A stretch of DNA of 50,411 bases from Sulfitobacter sp. GTDB lineage: Bacteria; Pseudomonadota; Alphaproteobacteria; Rhodobacterales; Rhodobacteraceae. The DNA lies in assembly GCA_024636445.1 (NCBI GenBank), contig JAGXHE010000181.1:1-50411 (forward strand), written 5' to 3'. Both the position numbers and the translations under genes were made by a program. Below are positions 27,679 through 36,091 of this stretch, piece after piece. The notes under the pieces were generated by a model that was given only the letters and a program-made list of their open reading frames with translations, was not told the origin of the DNA and searched no databases. Each line of letters opens with the position of its first letter. Position 1 is the first letter of the stretch.

Positions 27679-28455
27679 ATGCTGAGCTATCAACACATAT
27701 ACCACGCCGGAAATCTGGCAGATGTGCACAAGCACGGGCTGCTGGCGTGGATGCTCGATTATCTGACCCGCAAGGACAAACCGCTGTCCTATATCGAAAC
27801 GCACGCGGGGCGCGCCAGCTACGATCTGGACGCAGACGAAGCCCGCAAGACCGGCGAGGCCGCCAAGGGCATCGCGCGCGTGCAGGACTGGTTCGCGCCG
27901 GATCACCCCTTTGCCAAGGTCCTGCACCAGACCCGCGCCGAAGATGGCCCGCAGGCCTACCCCGGATCGCCGATGATTGCCGCGCGTCTGCTGCGCCCCA
28001 CTGACACGATCCATCTGGCCGAACTGCACCCGCGCGAACACAGCGCGCTGGAATATGCGATGTCGCCCTATCCGGTCACCTGCCACCGCCGCGACGGGTT
28101 TGAGATGGCGCACAGCCTGCTGCCGCCCGTGCCACGGCGCGGATTGCTGCTGATCGATCCGTCCTACGAGATCAAGGAAGACTACGACGAAATTCCCCGT
28201 CACATCGCCAAATACATCCGCGCGTGGAATGTGGGCATCATTGCGCTTTGGTATCCGGTGCTGACCTCGGCGCTGCACGTTCCGATGCTGAAATCCCTCG
28301 CGGGCACCTACCCGGACGCCCTGCGCGCCGAGGTCCGCTTTCCCCCCGCGCGTCCGGGGCACGGCATGATCGGCTCGGGTCTTTTTGTGATAAATCCGCC
28401 CTTCGGTATGGACGCCGAGGCAAAACGCCTGAAAGATCGTTTCGACCAACTTTGA
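27679..28455 (+). CDS. rlmJ: 23S rRNA (adenine(2030)-N6)-methyltransferase RlmJ
   Basis: This 258-residue enzyme starts at ATG 27679 with MLSYQHIYHAGNLADVHKH, the family's N-terminal signature. The SAM-dependent N6-adenine catalytic motif is LLIDPSYEIKEDY (D-P-S-Y, equivalent to DPPY). Other marks are SYIETHAGRASYDL and YPGSPMIAARLLRPTD. It follows pyrG by ten bases, so it is likely co-transcribed. The track start at 27631 is inside pyrG and not supported. Confidence 0.95.
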   Translation: MLSYQHIYHAGNLADVHKHGLLAWMLDYLTRKDKPLSYIETHAGRASYDLDADEARKTGEAAKGIARVQDWFAPDHPFAKVLHQTRAEDGPQAYPGSPMIAARLLRPTDTIHLAELHPREHSALEYAMSPYPVTCHRRDGFEMAHSLLPPVPRRGLLLIDPSYEIKEDYDEIPRHIAKYIRAWNVGIIALWYPVLTSALHVPMLKSLAGTYPDALRAEVRFPPARPGHGMIGSGLFVINPPFGMDAEAKRLKDRFDQL

Positions 28456-28468
28456 CAGGGAGAAACCG

Positions 28469-28765
28469 ATGGCCGCCAAAGGATACTGGATCGCGCACAA
28501 CGTGGTGCACGACGCCGAAGCCTACAAGAAATATCAGGCCGCGAACGCCGCCCCTCTGGCCGAATACGGCGGACGCTTCGTGGTGCGCGGCGGTCAGCAG
28601 ATCAACCCCGAAGGATCATGGAACAGCCGCACCGTGGTCATCGAATTCCCCAGCTACGCCGACGCGCGTGCCTGCTACGAAAGCGACAGCTACAAGGCGG
28701 CTTTTGACCTGCGCAAAGACATAGCCGAGGGCAATCTGGTGATCGTCGAAGGCTATGATCCCTAA
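28469..28765 (+). CDS. DUF1330 protein
   Basis: This 98-residue protein has a ferredoxin-like (dimeric alpha-beta barrel) pattern: MAAKGYWIAHNVVHDAEAYKKYQ, EYGGRFVVRGG and VVIEFPSYADARACYESDSYK, all typical of DUF1330. AGGGAG lies upstream. Function unknown. It follows rlmJ by 13 bases, and its end overlaps the start of the next secreted protein by 11 bases. Confidence 0.92.
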   Translation: MAAKGYWIAHNVVHDAEAYKKYQAANAAPLAEYGGRFVVRGGQQINPEGSWNSRTVVIEFPSYADARACYESDSYKAAFDLRKDIAEGNLVIVEGYDP

Positions 28766-29432
28766 GCGAATTTCCTCATGGTGCGGTGCCTGTGCCGCGC
28801 TGATATGTGCAGACGCAGCTGCGGCCTGCGACACGCCCGTTTGCGTCGTGAGTCCCGATAGCCTGGCGCTGACGCGGATCATCACCTTTGACGATCAGCA
28901 GGCCAGCTTTGGCCCCGGTCGTCCTGTTGATACCATTCTGGCGCTGAACGGCGCTTCCTTTGGCGAACGGTTTTCCGGCCAGAGCGTGACAGCCACGGGC
29001 ACGCATGACGTCATTGGCGGCACGGCACTCGGTCCCCCTCTGGCCCTGATGGCGGGCGATGCAGGGCAGAATCTGGCGCTGGTCCATATGGGCGGCGCCG
29101 CCCGGATCGTGCTGGTGGGCTATGGCACCGCAGGCTTTCCCAAACGCGACGCCCAAGGCGAAGGCGCCATAGCAGTGCAGTTCGACCGCGACCAACCGGC
29201 CCTGGCCCTCGACATACGCGGCGGCGAAAATGGCACGGCGCAGGTGCAATTTCTGCGCCGCGACGGGTCGTCCATCACCACGCTGGAACTGGGTCCATTG
29301 GGCGAAGACCCCTTCGGATTTACCCGCTCGGATGGCACAGCCGACATCGCGGGCTTTGTGCTGACAAATTTTGACGTCCAAGGCCTCGCTTTGGACAATT
29401 TGCGCTTTGGTCCACCACCTGATCTGGGCTAG
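28755..29432 (+). CDS. Secreted protein of unknown function
   Basis: This 225-residue protein has N-terminal signal peptide MIPKRISSWCGACAALICADAAAA and a mature part beginning CDTPVCVVSPDSLALTRIITFDD. The remainder is beta-rich with Gly turns (VLVGYGTAGFPKR, DIRGGENGTAQVQFL), and it ends FVLTNFDVQGLALDNLRFG, which recalls carbohydrate-binding-like or PEP-CTERM-type jelly-roll proteins, though no sorting tail is present. The start overlaps the DUF1330 gene. No family is assigned. Confidence 0.78.
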   Translation: MIPKRISSWCGACAALICADAAAACDTPVCVVSPDSLALTRIITFDDQQASFGPGRPVDTILALNGASFGERFSGQSVTATGTHDVIGGTALGPPLALMAGDAGQNLALVHMGGAARIVLVGYGTAGFPKRDAQGEGAIAVQFDRDQPALALDIRGGENGTAQVQFLRRDGSSITTLELGPLGEDPFGFTRSDGTADIAGFVLTNFDVQGLALDNLRFGPPPDLG

Positions 29433-29441
29433 GGTCGGCTC

Positions 29442-29888
29442 ATGCTTGAACGCCTCTTCCCCCGCCGTCCCCGAGACCAGAAACCGCTCCCAGAACCTGA
29501 CGCCCAACTGGCGCTGGGGGCCTTGCTGGTGCGCGTGGCCCTCGCCGACCGATCTTATACCGTGGAAGAAGTCAGCCAGATCGACCGCATCTTGCAGGCG
29601 ACTTTCGGGCTGAAACAGCTTGAGGCGGCAAAACTGCGCGCAACCTGCGAGGCGCTGGAACGCCACGCACCCGGCACCGATGAATTCGCCAAGGTCCTGC
29701 GACAGGCGGTAGGCTACGACGAACGGCGCACGTTGGCCCGTGCCATGTGGAAGGTGGTGATGGCCGACGGGCGGCAAAAACCCTCCGAAGAGCTGTCTTT
29801 GCACCAGATCGAGGCAGCGCTTGGCATCACCGACGCCGACAGCGCCGCAATTCAGGCCGAGGCCACGGGTGCCTCACCCGGCCACTAG
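29442..29888 (+). CDS. TerB-family (tellurite resistance-like) protein, first of a pair
   Basis: This 148-residue soluble all-helical protein has the TerB repeat pattern: ALGALLVRVALADRSYTVEEVSQIDRIL and RAMWKVVMADGRQKPSEE, with acidic residues likely to hold a metal. It is clearly paralogous to the next gene (same order LALxALLVRxA, AMWKVVxADG, LGxTDxDSA). TerB-like proteins are linked to stress and membrane-associated signalling. It starts nine bases after the secreted protein gene. Confidence 0.88.
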   Translation: MLERLFPRRPRDQKPLPEPDAQLALGALLVRVALADRSYTVEEVSQIDRILQATFGLKQLEAAKLRATCEALERHAPGTDEFAKVLRQAVGYDERRTLARAMWKVVMADGRQKPSEELSLHQIEAALGITDADSAAIQAEATGASPGH

Positions 29889-29943
29889 GCGGGTACAAAA
29901 ACTCTGCATTGGCCTTGGCGCCGGATACACCTATATCTGCGAT

Positions 29944-30381
29944 ATGTTTGCTGATTTCCTCAAACGGCTGACCCAGCCGGAGCCCGCCCAACTGCCCGAC
30001 ACCGACGCACGCCTTGCGCTGACCGCACTGCTGGTGCGGATCGCCCGGTCTGACGGCACCTATGAAACCGGCGAAGCTGCCACGATCGACAATGTCGTGG
30101 CCGCCCGCTACGGCCTGACAACCGATGCCGCCCTTGCCCTGCGCCATGAGGCCGAAGGGTTGGAAGCCGAAGCTCCCGACACCGTGCGCTTTACCCGCGC
30201 AATCAAGGACGCCGTGCCCTACGAGCAGCGCCTCGGCGTGATCGAGGCGATGTGGAAAGTGGTTCTGGCCGACGGTGAACGCGCGCAGGAAGAAGACGCC
30301 GTGCTGCGGCTGGTCGCCAATCTGCTGGGCGTCACCGACCGCGACAGCGCCATCGCCCGCCAGCAAGTCGAAGGCGCGTGA
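29944..30381 (+). CDS. TerB-family protein, second of a pair
   Basis: This 145-residue protein starts at ATG 29944 (MFADFLKRLTQPEPAQLP). It shares the layout of the preceding protein: LALTALLVRIARSDGTYETGEAATID, EAMWKVVLADGERAQEED and LLGVTDRDSA. This copy keeps more of the acidic positions (SDGTY, ADGE) than the first. A tandem duplication is the simple explanation. Its stop overlaps the next GTG start by four bases (GTGA). The track extension to 29821 lies inside the upstream copy. Confidence 0.88.
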   Translation: MFADFLKRLTQPEPAQLPDTDARLALTALLVRIARSDGTYETGEAATIDNVVAARYGLTTDAALALRHEAEGLEAEAPDTVRFTRAIKDAVPYEQRLGVIEAMWKVVLADGERAQEEDAVLRLVANLLGVTDRDSAIARQQVEGA

Positions 30382-31112
30382 TCGCAGCCTTTGGCATGTA
30401 CGACATGCCCCACGCCCGCGCCGCGAACGACAGGCTGTGGGCGGGGGTGCGCGGTGCCCTTGGCTATGGTCCCGACGACCTGACCCGCGACACCGACCCG
30501 TGGGACATCTGGCAATCTGATGATCTGCTTCTGGCCCAGACCTGCGGCATGCCCTACCGCACGCGCCTGCACCAACGCGTTCAACTGGTCGCAACGCCCG
30601 ACCACCAGTTGCCCGACTGCCCGCCGGGGCACTATTTCAGCTATCTGATCAAACGCTACGACGACCCGCGCGATCTGGCAGCGCTGGCCAAGGGCACGAT
30701 GGCCTATAACGAGGCACTCTCGCAATCCGGCTGGGCCGCACCGGTTTTCCACCTTCAAGCTCAAGGGCTTGCCCCCACAGCCACCCTGCAAACCGGCGCT
30801 CATCTGTCCTCGATCTCCGCCGTCCTCGACGGCAGCGCAGACTTCGCGGGCATCGACGCCGTCACCCTGCTGATGTTCGGCGACGATACCCCCGACACAG
30901 TGGCGCGCCTGAACACTTTCGACCGGACCGCACCCACGCCCGCCCTGCCCTACATCACCGCCCAAGGCCGCGACCCCGCACCGCTGGCGGCCGCGCTCGA
31001 CACCGCCATTGCAGCCCTTGCACCTCAGGACCGCGCTACCCTGCACCTGAACGGCACCACCCAAATTTCCGCCACCGATTATCTGGCCATCCCAATCCCG
31101 AAATCCCCGTAA
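30378..31112 (+). CDS. PhnD-like periplasmic-binding-fold protein without signal peptide
   Basis: This 244-residue protein starts with GTG 30378 and reads MIAAFGMYDMPHARAANDRLW. The arrangement (DDLLLAQTCGMPYRTRL, an internal tyrosine-rich YFSYLI segment, FAGIDAVTLLMF) resembles PhnD/SsuA-type substrate-binding proteins of phosphonate/phosphate transporters. There is no signal peptide and no transporter beside it, so it may act in the cytoplasm or bind a ligand for another purpose. It is translationally coupled to the second TerB gene. An intergenic repeat begins at the base after its stop. Confidence 0.72.
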   Translation: MIAAFGMYDMPHARAANDRLWAGVRGALGYGPDDLTRDTDPWDIWQSDDLLLAQTCGMPYRTRLHQRVQLVATPDHQLPDCPPGHYFSYLIKRYDDPRDLAALAKGTMAYNEALSQSGWAAPVFHLQAQGLAPTATLQTGAHLSSISAVLDGSADFAGIDAVTLLMFGDDTPDTVARLNTFDRTAPTPALPYITAQGRDPAPLAAALDTAIAALAPQDRATLHLNGTTQISATDYLAIPIPKSP

Positions 31113-31172
31113 CCTTCTTTTGGCCGAAAATATCCCGGGGGAAGACGCGCCAGCGTCGGGGGCAGCGCCCCG
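31113..31172 (+). repeat. Roseobacter-type intergenic repeat, copy B
   Basis: The repeat begins directly after the TAA stop: CCTTCTTTTGGCCGAAAATA, then TCCCGGGGG, a GACGC-gcca-GCGTC hairpin and a GGGGC-agc-GCCCC hairpin. Copy A (6310-6367, minus strand) has the same layout directly after a stop codon. The first stem has swapped sides between copies (GACGC..GCGTC against GCGTC..GACGC), so pairing rather than sequence is conserved. Confidence 0.65.
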
Positions 31173-31249
31173 ATAAGTCCCCAGCAACAAACGCCCAGTT
31201 TCACGGCACAGGCCCCTTGCCTTTGCGTCAACCCAAGCGAACAGATCGC

Positions 31250-31261
31250 TTTGCATGCAAA
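31250..31261. promoter_or_regulatory. Perfect palindrome TTTGCATGCAAA upstream of the ABC operon
   Basis: This 12-bp perfect palindrome lies 73 bases before the proposed TTG start of the ABC ATPase gene, in the only intergenic gap before the operon. Size and position fit a dimeric regulator site. It differs from the TTTGATCAAA sites found inside the operon. Confidence 0.4.
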
Positions 31262-31334
31262 TCCAAGTTGCAATGTGCCTAATTATTGTCCCTTATACCC
31301 GTTAACCTGCCAACCGAGCCCAAAAGGCCTGCCA

Positions 31335-32111
31335 TTGTCTGACACATCGCCTGTCATCGAAATCCACAACCTGCACAAAGCCTACGGCGCGCTCGAAGTG
31401 CTGAAGGGCGTCGATATTTCCGCGCCGCGTGGCAATGTGATCAGCCTGATCGGCTCTTCGGGGTCCGGCAAATCGACACTGCTTCGCTGCTGCAACCTGC
31501 TCGAAGACAGCCAGCAGGGCGAGGTTCTGTTCAAGGGCGAGCCGGTGAAATGGCGCGGCTCCGGTCATGGCAGACGCCCCAGCGACGCGGGCCAGGTGCT
31601 GCGCATCCGCACCAACCTCAGCATGGTGTTCCAGCAGTTCAACCTGTGGGCGCATATGACCATTCTGCAAAATGTGATGGAAGCGCCGGTAACGGTGCTG
31701 AAACGCGATCACTCAGAGGTCGAATCCTCCGCGCGCGCCTATCTGGACAAGGTCGGCATCGGCGACAAATGCGACGTCTACCCTGCGCAACTCTCCGGTG
31801 GTCAGCAACAGCGCGCCGCCATCGCGCGCGCGCTGTGCATGGAGCCCGAAGCGTTGCTCTTCGACGAACCGACCAGCGCGCTCGACCCCGAGCTTGAGCA
31901 GGAAGTCATCAAGGTCATCCGGGATCTGGCAGCGGAAGGCCGCACCATGATGATCGTGACGCACGACATGAAACTGGCCGCTGATGTCTCGGATCACGTC
32001 GTGTTCCTGCATCAGGGTCTGATCGAGGAACAAGGGCCGCCCGACACGTTGTTCGGCGCGCCCACATCGGAACGTCTGCGCGGGTTTCTATCTGCGACCC
32101 ACGCCGCGTAA
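31335..32111 (+). CDS. Polar amino acid/amine ABC transporter ATP-binding protein
   Basis: This ATPase has about 258 residues from a TTG start at 31335, which reads (M)SDTSPVIEIHNLHKAYG and is preceded by AAAAGG. The track's ATG at 31251 would add an unconvincing extension. Walker A is GSSGSGKST (about 40-48), the Q-loop is VFQQFNLW, the signature is LSGGQQQR, Walker B is LLFDEPTSALDPE and the H-loop is MIVTHDM. An insertion (KWRGSGHGRRPSDAG) before the Q-loop is typical of the HisP/OccP class for basic amino acids and opines. It is the first gene of a nine-gene operon with a binding protein, two permeases and gamma-glutamylation enzymes. Confidence 0.93.
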   Translation: MSDTSPVIEIHNLHKAYGALEVLKGVDISAPRGNVISLIGSSGSGKSTLLRCCNLLEDSQQGEVLFKGEPVKWRGSGHGRRPSDAGQVLRIRTNLSMVFQQFNLWAHMTILQNVMEAPVTVLKRDHSEVESSARAYLDKVGIGDKCDVYPAQLSGGQQQRAAIARALCMEPEALLFDEPTSALDPELEQEVIKVIRDLAAEGRTMMIVTHDMKLAADVSDHVVFLHQGLIEEQGPPDTLFGAPTSERLRGFLSATHAA

Positions 32112-32139
32112 ATAAAAACACCAAACGGGAGCTTACTTC

Positions 32140-32874
32140 ATGAAAAATATCATCCTTGCCACCGCCGCACTTGTGGCCACTGCCGGTTTCGCCACCGCCG
32201 CCGGGCACGAAAAAACCATCCGCATGGGCACCGAGGGCGCCTACCCTCCGTACAACTTCATCAACGACGCCGGTGAAGTCGACGGGTTCGAACGCGAGCT
32301 GGGCGACGAACTTTGCACACGCGCCGAGCTGACCTGCGAATGGGTCAAGAACGACTGGGACAGCATCATCCCCAACCTGGTGTCGGGCAACTACGACACC
32401 ATCATGGCGGGCATGAGCATCACCGACGAGCGTGATGAAGTCATCGACTTTACCCAAGACTACTTTCCGCCCACCGCATCGGCCTATGTCGCCGCCGCAG
32501 ACGGGATCGACGTGACAGAGGCCATCGTGGCCGCGCAAACAGCGACCATCCAGGCGGGCTATATCGCCGAAAGCGGTGCAACGCTGGTTGAATTCGCAAC
32601 ACCCGAAGAAACCGTCGCCGCCGTGCGCAACGGTGAGGCCGACGCCGTCTTTGCCGACCGCGACTATCTGGTCCCGCTGGTCGAAGCCTCGGGTGGCGAG
32701 CTGATGTTCATCGGTGAAGAAGTCGACCTGGGTGGCGGCATCGGCATGGGTCTGCGCGAAAGCGACACCGAGCTGAAAGAAAAGTTCGACGCTGTCATCA
32801 CCGAGATGAAGGCAGACGGCACGCTGAACACCATGCTGAAAAAGTGGTTCGGCGACGACACCACGACCTATTGA
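32140..32874 (+). CDS. Periplasmic binding protein for a basic amino acid or amine
   Basis: This 244-residue protein has a signal peptide (MKNIILATAALVATAGFATAA) and the SBP family 3 layout: IRMGTEGAYPPYNFIND, GFERELGDELCTRAELTCEWVKNDWDSIIPNL, MAGMSITDERDEVIDFT and GMGLRESDTELKEKF. The ligand-contacting segments resemble those of the Lys/Arg/ornithine and opine binders. The genes downstream suggest a primary amine or polyamine-like ligand, which is an inference. Ribosome site GGGAG. A GC hairpin separates it from the permease genes. Confidence 0.93.
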   Translation: MKNIILATAALVATAGFATAAGHEKTIRMGTEGAYPPYNFINDAGEVDGFERELGDELCTRAELTCEWVKNDWDSIIPNLVSGNYDTIMAGMSITDERDEVIDFTQDYFPPTASAYVAAADGIDVTEAIVAAQTATIQAGYIAESGATLVEFATPEETVAAVRNGEADAVFADRDYLVPLVEASGGELMFIGEEVDLGGGIGMGLRESDTELKEKFDAVITEMKADGTLNTMLKKWFGDDTTTY

Positions 32875-32884
32875 TAAAGTATCG

Positions 32885-32904
32885 GGGCGGGCTCACCCCC
32901 GCCC
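32885..32904 (+). other. Hairpin between binding-protein and permease genes
   Basis: GGGCGGG (32885-32891) and CCCGCCC (32898-32904) form a perfect 7-bp stem with a 6-base loop, after the binding-protein stop and before the permease start. Hairpins here often raise binding-protein mRNA over permease mRNA by blocking 3' decay or by partial termination. A similar hairpin follows dctP in this window. Confidence 0.6.
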
Positions 32905-32913
32905 TGAACCCCC

Positions 32914-33795
32914 ATGTTTTCATATTGCACTGATCCTTCGACACTGGGCGGATTGACCTGGCTCTCCTGTTTTCTGACAACAGGGGTGCATCTGTCGTTC
33001 TACATGTCCTTTCTCAAGGTTCTCGGCCTGCTGGCGATCACGGCCCCTGTGGCCATGGCCTTCGGCTTTCTCGGTGCGATGTCGGCGCGTGCCGGTTTCG
33101 CCCCGCTCTCTTGGCTGGGCAAAGGCTATATCGCCGTGGTGCGCGGCGTGCCGGACATTGCGTTTTTCCTGTTCTTCGTGATCGCGCTGGACCAGCTATT
33201 CGAATACGTCCGCCACCGCGCGCTGTGCCCCGAATGGGAACAGCCGGTGCGTCAGGGCAATGACTTCATCGTGTGTCAGGCGGCAAAACTGCCTTTGGGC
33301 AACAGCGCGGCCTGGGTACACGAAACCTATTCCTTTGGCCTTGCGGTCATCACCTTTGCCATCGTTTTTGGCGCCTTTGCCGCCAATGTGCTCTTCGGCG
33401 CCATGCGCGCCGTGCCGCGTGCGCAGCTGGAAACCGGCGAAGCCTATGGCATGTCGCAGCGCCAGACCTTCTGGCGCATTCTGGTGCCGCAGATGTGGGT
33501 CTATGCCCTGCCCGGCCTGTCGAACCTGTGGATGGTCCTGATCAAGGCGACGCCGCTGCTGTTCCTGCTGGGCATCGAAGACATCGTTTACTGGGCGCGT
33601 GAGCTGGGCGGTACCAAGACGCCGCAGTTTACAGACTACCCGCATGGCGACTGGCGCATGTGGTACTTCCTGGCCTTGCTGATCTTTTACCTGCTGATGA
33701 CCAAAGTCTCCGAAACCCTGCTGGCCCGCCTGATGGGCCGGCTAACGCGCGGACAGGCAACCGCAGGCGGCGAAGCCCAGAGGAAAGCCGCATGA
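32914..33795 (+). CDS. ABC transporter permease (HisQ/ArtQ type), first subunit
   Basis: This 293-residue inner-membrane protein has about five to six membrane helices. It contains the polar amino acid transporter pattern GYIAVVRGVPDIAFFLFFVIALDQLF near the start of the core and an EAA-type loop (ETGEAYGMSQRQTFWRILVPQM) that docks on the ATPase. It is longer than usual (about 230-240) because of a periplasmic loop with several cysteines (RALCPEWE, FIVCQAAK) between helices. Its stop overlaps the next permease start (ATGA). Confidence 0.92.
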   Translation: MFSYCTDPSTLGGLTWLSCFLTTGVHLSFYMSFLKVLGLLAITAPVAMAFGFLGAMSARAGFAPLSWLGKGYIAVVRGVPDIAFFLFFVIALDQLFEYVRHRALCPEWEQPVRQGNDFIVCQAAKLPLGNSAAWVHETYSFGLAVITFAIVFGAFAANVLFGAMRAVPRAQLETGEAYGMSQRQTFWRILVPQMWVYALPGLSNLWMVLIKATPLLFLLGIEDIVYWARELGGTKTPQFTDYPHGDWRMWYFLALLIFYLLMTKVSETLLARLMGRLTRGQATAGGEAQRKAA

Positions 33796-34598
33796 GTTGC
33801 ATCGAGACCATCCAGTCCTACGCCTTGCGGTCGCTGGGCTTTGGCGAACGGTTGTTGCCGCGATCCGACTTTACGCTGTGCGAGCAGTTCACGCTGATCG
33901 GGTCGGGTATGATCTGGAACGTCTACTTTGGCGTTTGCGCGCTGCTGACGGGTTTCTTCTTTGCCACCGCACTGGCCTTGGCCAAGGCATCGCCGCGCAG
34001 GGTGGTGCGCAAGCCTGCGGAATGGTTCATCTTCATCTTCCGTGGCTCGCCGCTGTTCATCCAGTTCTTCTTTGCCTACTTTCTGTTCTTGTCGCTCAAA
34101 GGCGTCTCGCCGCTGTTCACCCACTTTACCGCCGCATGGCTGGGCGCGCTGATCGTGCTGTTTCTGAACACCGCCGCCTATTCCGCCGAGATCTTCTATG
34201 GCGCGCTGCAATCCATCCCCAAGGGCGACACCGAAGCCGCCGACGCCTACGGCATGTCGGGCTGGCCGCGCTTTCGGCGGATCATCTGGCCCACGATGCT
34301 GCGGCTGGCGTGGCCTGCCTATACCAACGAGGCGATCTTTCTGTTTCACGCCACCACGCTGGTGTTTTTCAGCGGCTTTCCCGCATGGCAGCAACGCGGC
34401 GACGCGCTCTATTATGCGAGCTATTTCGCCGACAAGACGTTCAACCCCTTCGTGCCCTACCCGATCCTTGCCGGGTACTTCATCCTGCTGACGCTGGTGA
34501 TCATCGGCCTGTTCGGCGCAGTCAACCAACGGCTGAACCGGCACCTGCCTTCGAACACGCGCCCAAGGCTTAAATTCCGCATGAACCTGATCCGCTAG
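33792..34598 (+). CDS. ABC transporter permease (HisM type), second subunit
   Basis: This 268-residue partner permease starts at ATG 33792, overlapping the first permease. Core features are WFIFIFRGSPLFIQFFFAYF, AAYSAEIFYGALQSIPKGDTEAADAYGMSGWPRFRRIIWPTM (EAA loop) and several hydrophobic helices. It ends with a basic tail. The two permeases, the ATPase and the binding protein complete an importer. The track's start at 33660 is inside the upstream gene. Confidence 0.92.
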   Translation: MSCIETIQSYALRSLGFGERLLPRSDFTLCEQFTLIGSGMIWNVYFGVCALLTGFFFATALALAKASPRRVVRKPAEWFIFIFRGSPLFIQFFFAYFLFLSLKGVSPLFTHFTAAWLGALIVLFLNTAAYSAEIFYGALQSIPKGDTEAADAYGMSGWPRFRRIIWPTMLRLAWPAYTNEAIFLFHATTLVFFSGFPAWQQRGDALYYASYFADKTFNPFVPYPILAGYFILLTLVIIGLFGAVNQRLNRHLPSNTRPRLKFRMNLIR

Positions 34599-34640
34599 CA
34601 GCGCCGGAAAATTGATCGAAAACAGGGCTCTCGCCGCCCT

Positions 34641-34660
34641 GCAAAAACTTTTGATCAAAT
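34641..34660 (+). promoter_or_regulatory. TTTGATCAAA palindrome, site 1
   Basis: GCAAAAACTTTTGATCAAAT lies in the 121-bp gap between the second permease and the first synthetase gene. The core TTTGATCAAA (34650-34659) is a perfect 10-bp palindrome. Site 2 has the same leader GCAAAAA and core. Together they suggest a regulator of the catabolic genes and an internal promoter. Confidence 0.55.
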
Positions 34661-34719
34661 TTCGTGGACTTTGCCCCCCGCGCAGGGATACTCAGGGCAG
34701 GAATAATTCGAGAGACCCC

Positions 34720-36054
34720 ATGGACAACTGGCTGACATCCAACCCCGACATCCGCGCGATCCGCGTCGCGGCATCTGATCTGAACGGACAACCGCGTGGC
34801 AAACGCGTGCCTGTGCGCTTTGCCGACAAGGTGATCGAAGACGGCACCCGCTTTCCGATGTCGGTGATGAACCTTGATATCTGGGGCGAAGACATCGACG
34901 ACAGCCCGCTGGTGATGGAAAGCGGCGACCGCGACGGCGTGCTGAAACCAACCGAGCGCGGCTTTGTGCGCATGCCCTGGCTGGACACGCCCACCGGCCT
35001 GATGCCGATCTGGATGTTCCACGAAGATGGCCGCCCGTTCGAGGGTGATCCGCGCCATGCTCTGGCCGCCGTGCAGCAGCGGTTTACCGATATGGGCCTG
35101 ACGCCCGTGGTCGCCGTCGAGCTGGAATTCTTTCTGATCGACGATTCCGGCCGCGATCTGCGCGTGCCCGCGTCGCCCCGCACCGGTAAGCGCCGCGTGG
35201 CTGGCGAAATCCTCAGCCTGCGGGCGCTGGACCAGTTCGACCAGTTCTTTACCGAGCTTTACGACGCCTGCGATTCGATGGACATTCCCGCCGATACCGC
35301 CATTTCCGAGGCCGGTCTGGGACAGTTCGAGATCAACATGATGCATCAGCCTAACGCCCTGAAAGCGGCGGATGATGCCTGGCTGTTCAAGATGCTGGTC
35401 AAGGGTCTGGCGCGCAGGCACGGCTTTGCCGCGTCGTTCATGGCCAAGCCCTACGAAGACTATGCAGGGTCCGGTCTGCACATGCACTTTTCGGTGCTGG
35501 ACAAGGACGGCAAGAACATTTTCGACGACGGCACAGAACGCGGATCGGACGCGTTGCGCCATGCGGTGCAGGGGTGCCTCGCGGCGATGCCCGGCTCGAC
35601 CCTCGTCTTTGCTCCGCACCACAACAGCTTTGACCGTCTGGTGCCGGGCGCGCATGCGCCGACCGGTGTGGCCTGGGCCTATGAAAACCGCACGGCAGCG
35701 ATCCGTGTGCCATCGGGCGCGCCCGCCGCGCGGCGGATCGAACACCGTCAGGCAGGCGGCGACGTGAACCCCTATCTGTCCGTCGCCGCCGTGCTTGGTG
35801 CCGCGATGAACGGTCTGGAAGACGCGATTGAGCCGCCCGCGCCAATCACCGGCAACGGCTATGATCAGGATCTTCCGCAAGTGCCCGAAAGCTGGATCAA
35901 GGCTATCGACGTCTTTGAAACCAGCCCCGAGATCGCCCGCATCTTTGCCCCCGGACTGATCCGCAACTTTGCCATGACCAAGCGCCAGGAGGCGAAGTAC
36001 ATGGACGAGCTGAGCCCCGAGGAACGGGTCGAAGTCTATCTCGATACCGTGTAA
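34720..36054 (+). CDS. Glutamine synthetase-family ligase (gamma-glutamyl-amine synthetase-like), paralogue 1
   Basis: This 444-residue protein starts at ATG 34720 (MDNWLTSNPDIRAIRVAASDL). GS-fold marks are VAVELEFFLIDD (metal-binding Glu), AGLGQFEINMMH, the GSGLHMHFSVLD segment (His and Gly loop), FAPHHNSFDRLVPG, and RTAAIRVPSGAPAARRIEHR. It resembles PuuA-type enzymes that ligate glutamate to putrescine or other amines rather than the GlnA assimilation enzyme. The amine substrate is inferred from the neighbouring PuuB-like oxidase. The start ATG has only a weak GAGAG site. Confidence 0.88.
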   Translation: MDNWLTSNPDIRAIRVAASDLNGQPRGKRVPVRFADKVIEDGTRFPMSVMNLDIWGEDIDDSPLVMESGDRDGVLKPTERGFVRMPWLDTPTGLMPIWMFHEDGRPFEGDPRHALAAVQQRFTDMGLTPVVAVELEFFLIDDSGRDLRVPASPRTGKRRVAGEILSLRALDQFDQFFTELYDACDSMDIPADTAISEAGLGQFEINMMHQPNALKAADDAWLFKMLVKGLARRHGFAASFMAKPYEDYAGSGLHMHFSVLDKDGKNIFDDGTERGSDALRHAVQGCLAAMPGSTLVFAPHHNSFDRLVPGAHAPTGVAWAYENRTAAIRVPSGAPAARRIEHRQAGGDVNPYLSVAAVLGAAMNGLEDAIEPPAPITGNGYDQDLPQVPESWIKAIDVFETSPEIARIFAPGLIRNFAMTKRQEAKYMDELSPEERVEVYLDTV

Positions 36055-36091
36055 GACAAGCACAGGCACAGGTCGCAGCGGCGCGGCCTTT

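Noticed and set aside
33687-34658. 323-residue minus-strand ORF opposite the ABC permeases
   Set aside because: Gln/Arg/Glu-rich shadow of hydrophobic permease codons.
34570-36069. 499-residue minus-strand ORF opposite the first glutamine synthetase-like gene
   Set aside because: Shadow ORF; the plus-strand protein has all GS-fold motifs.
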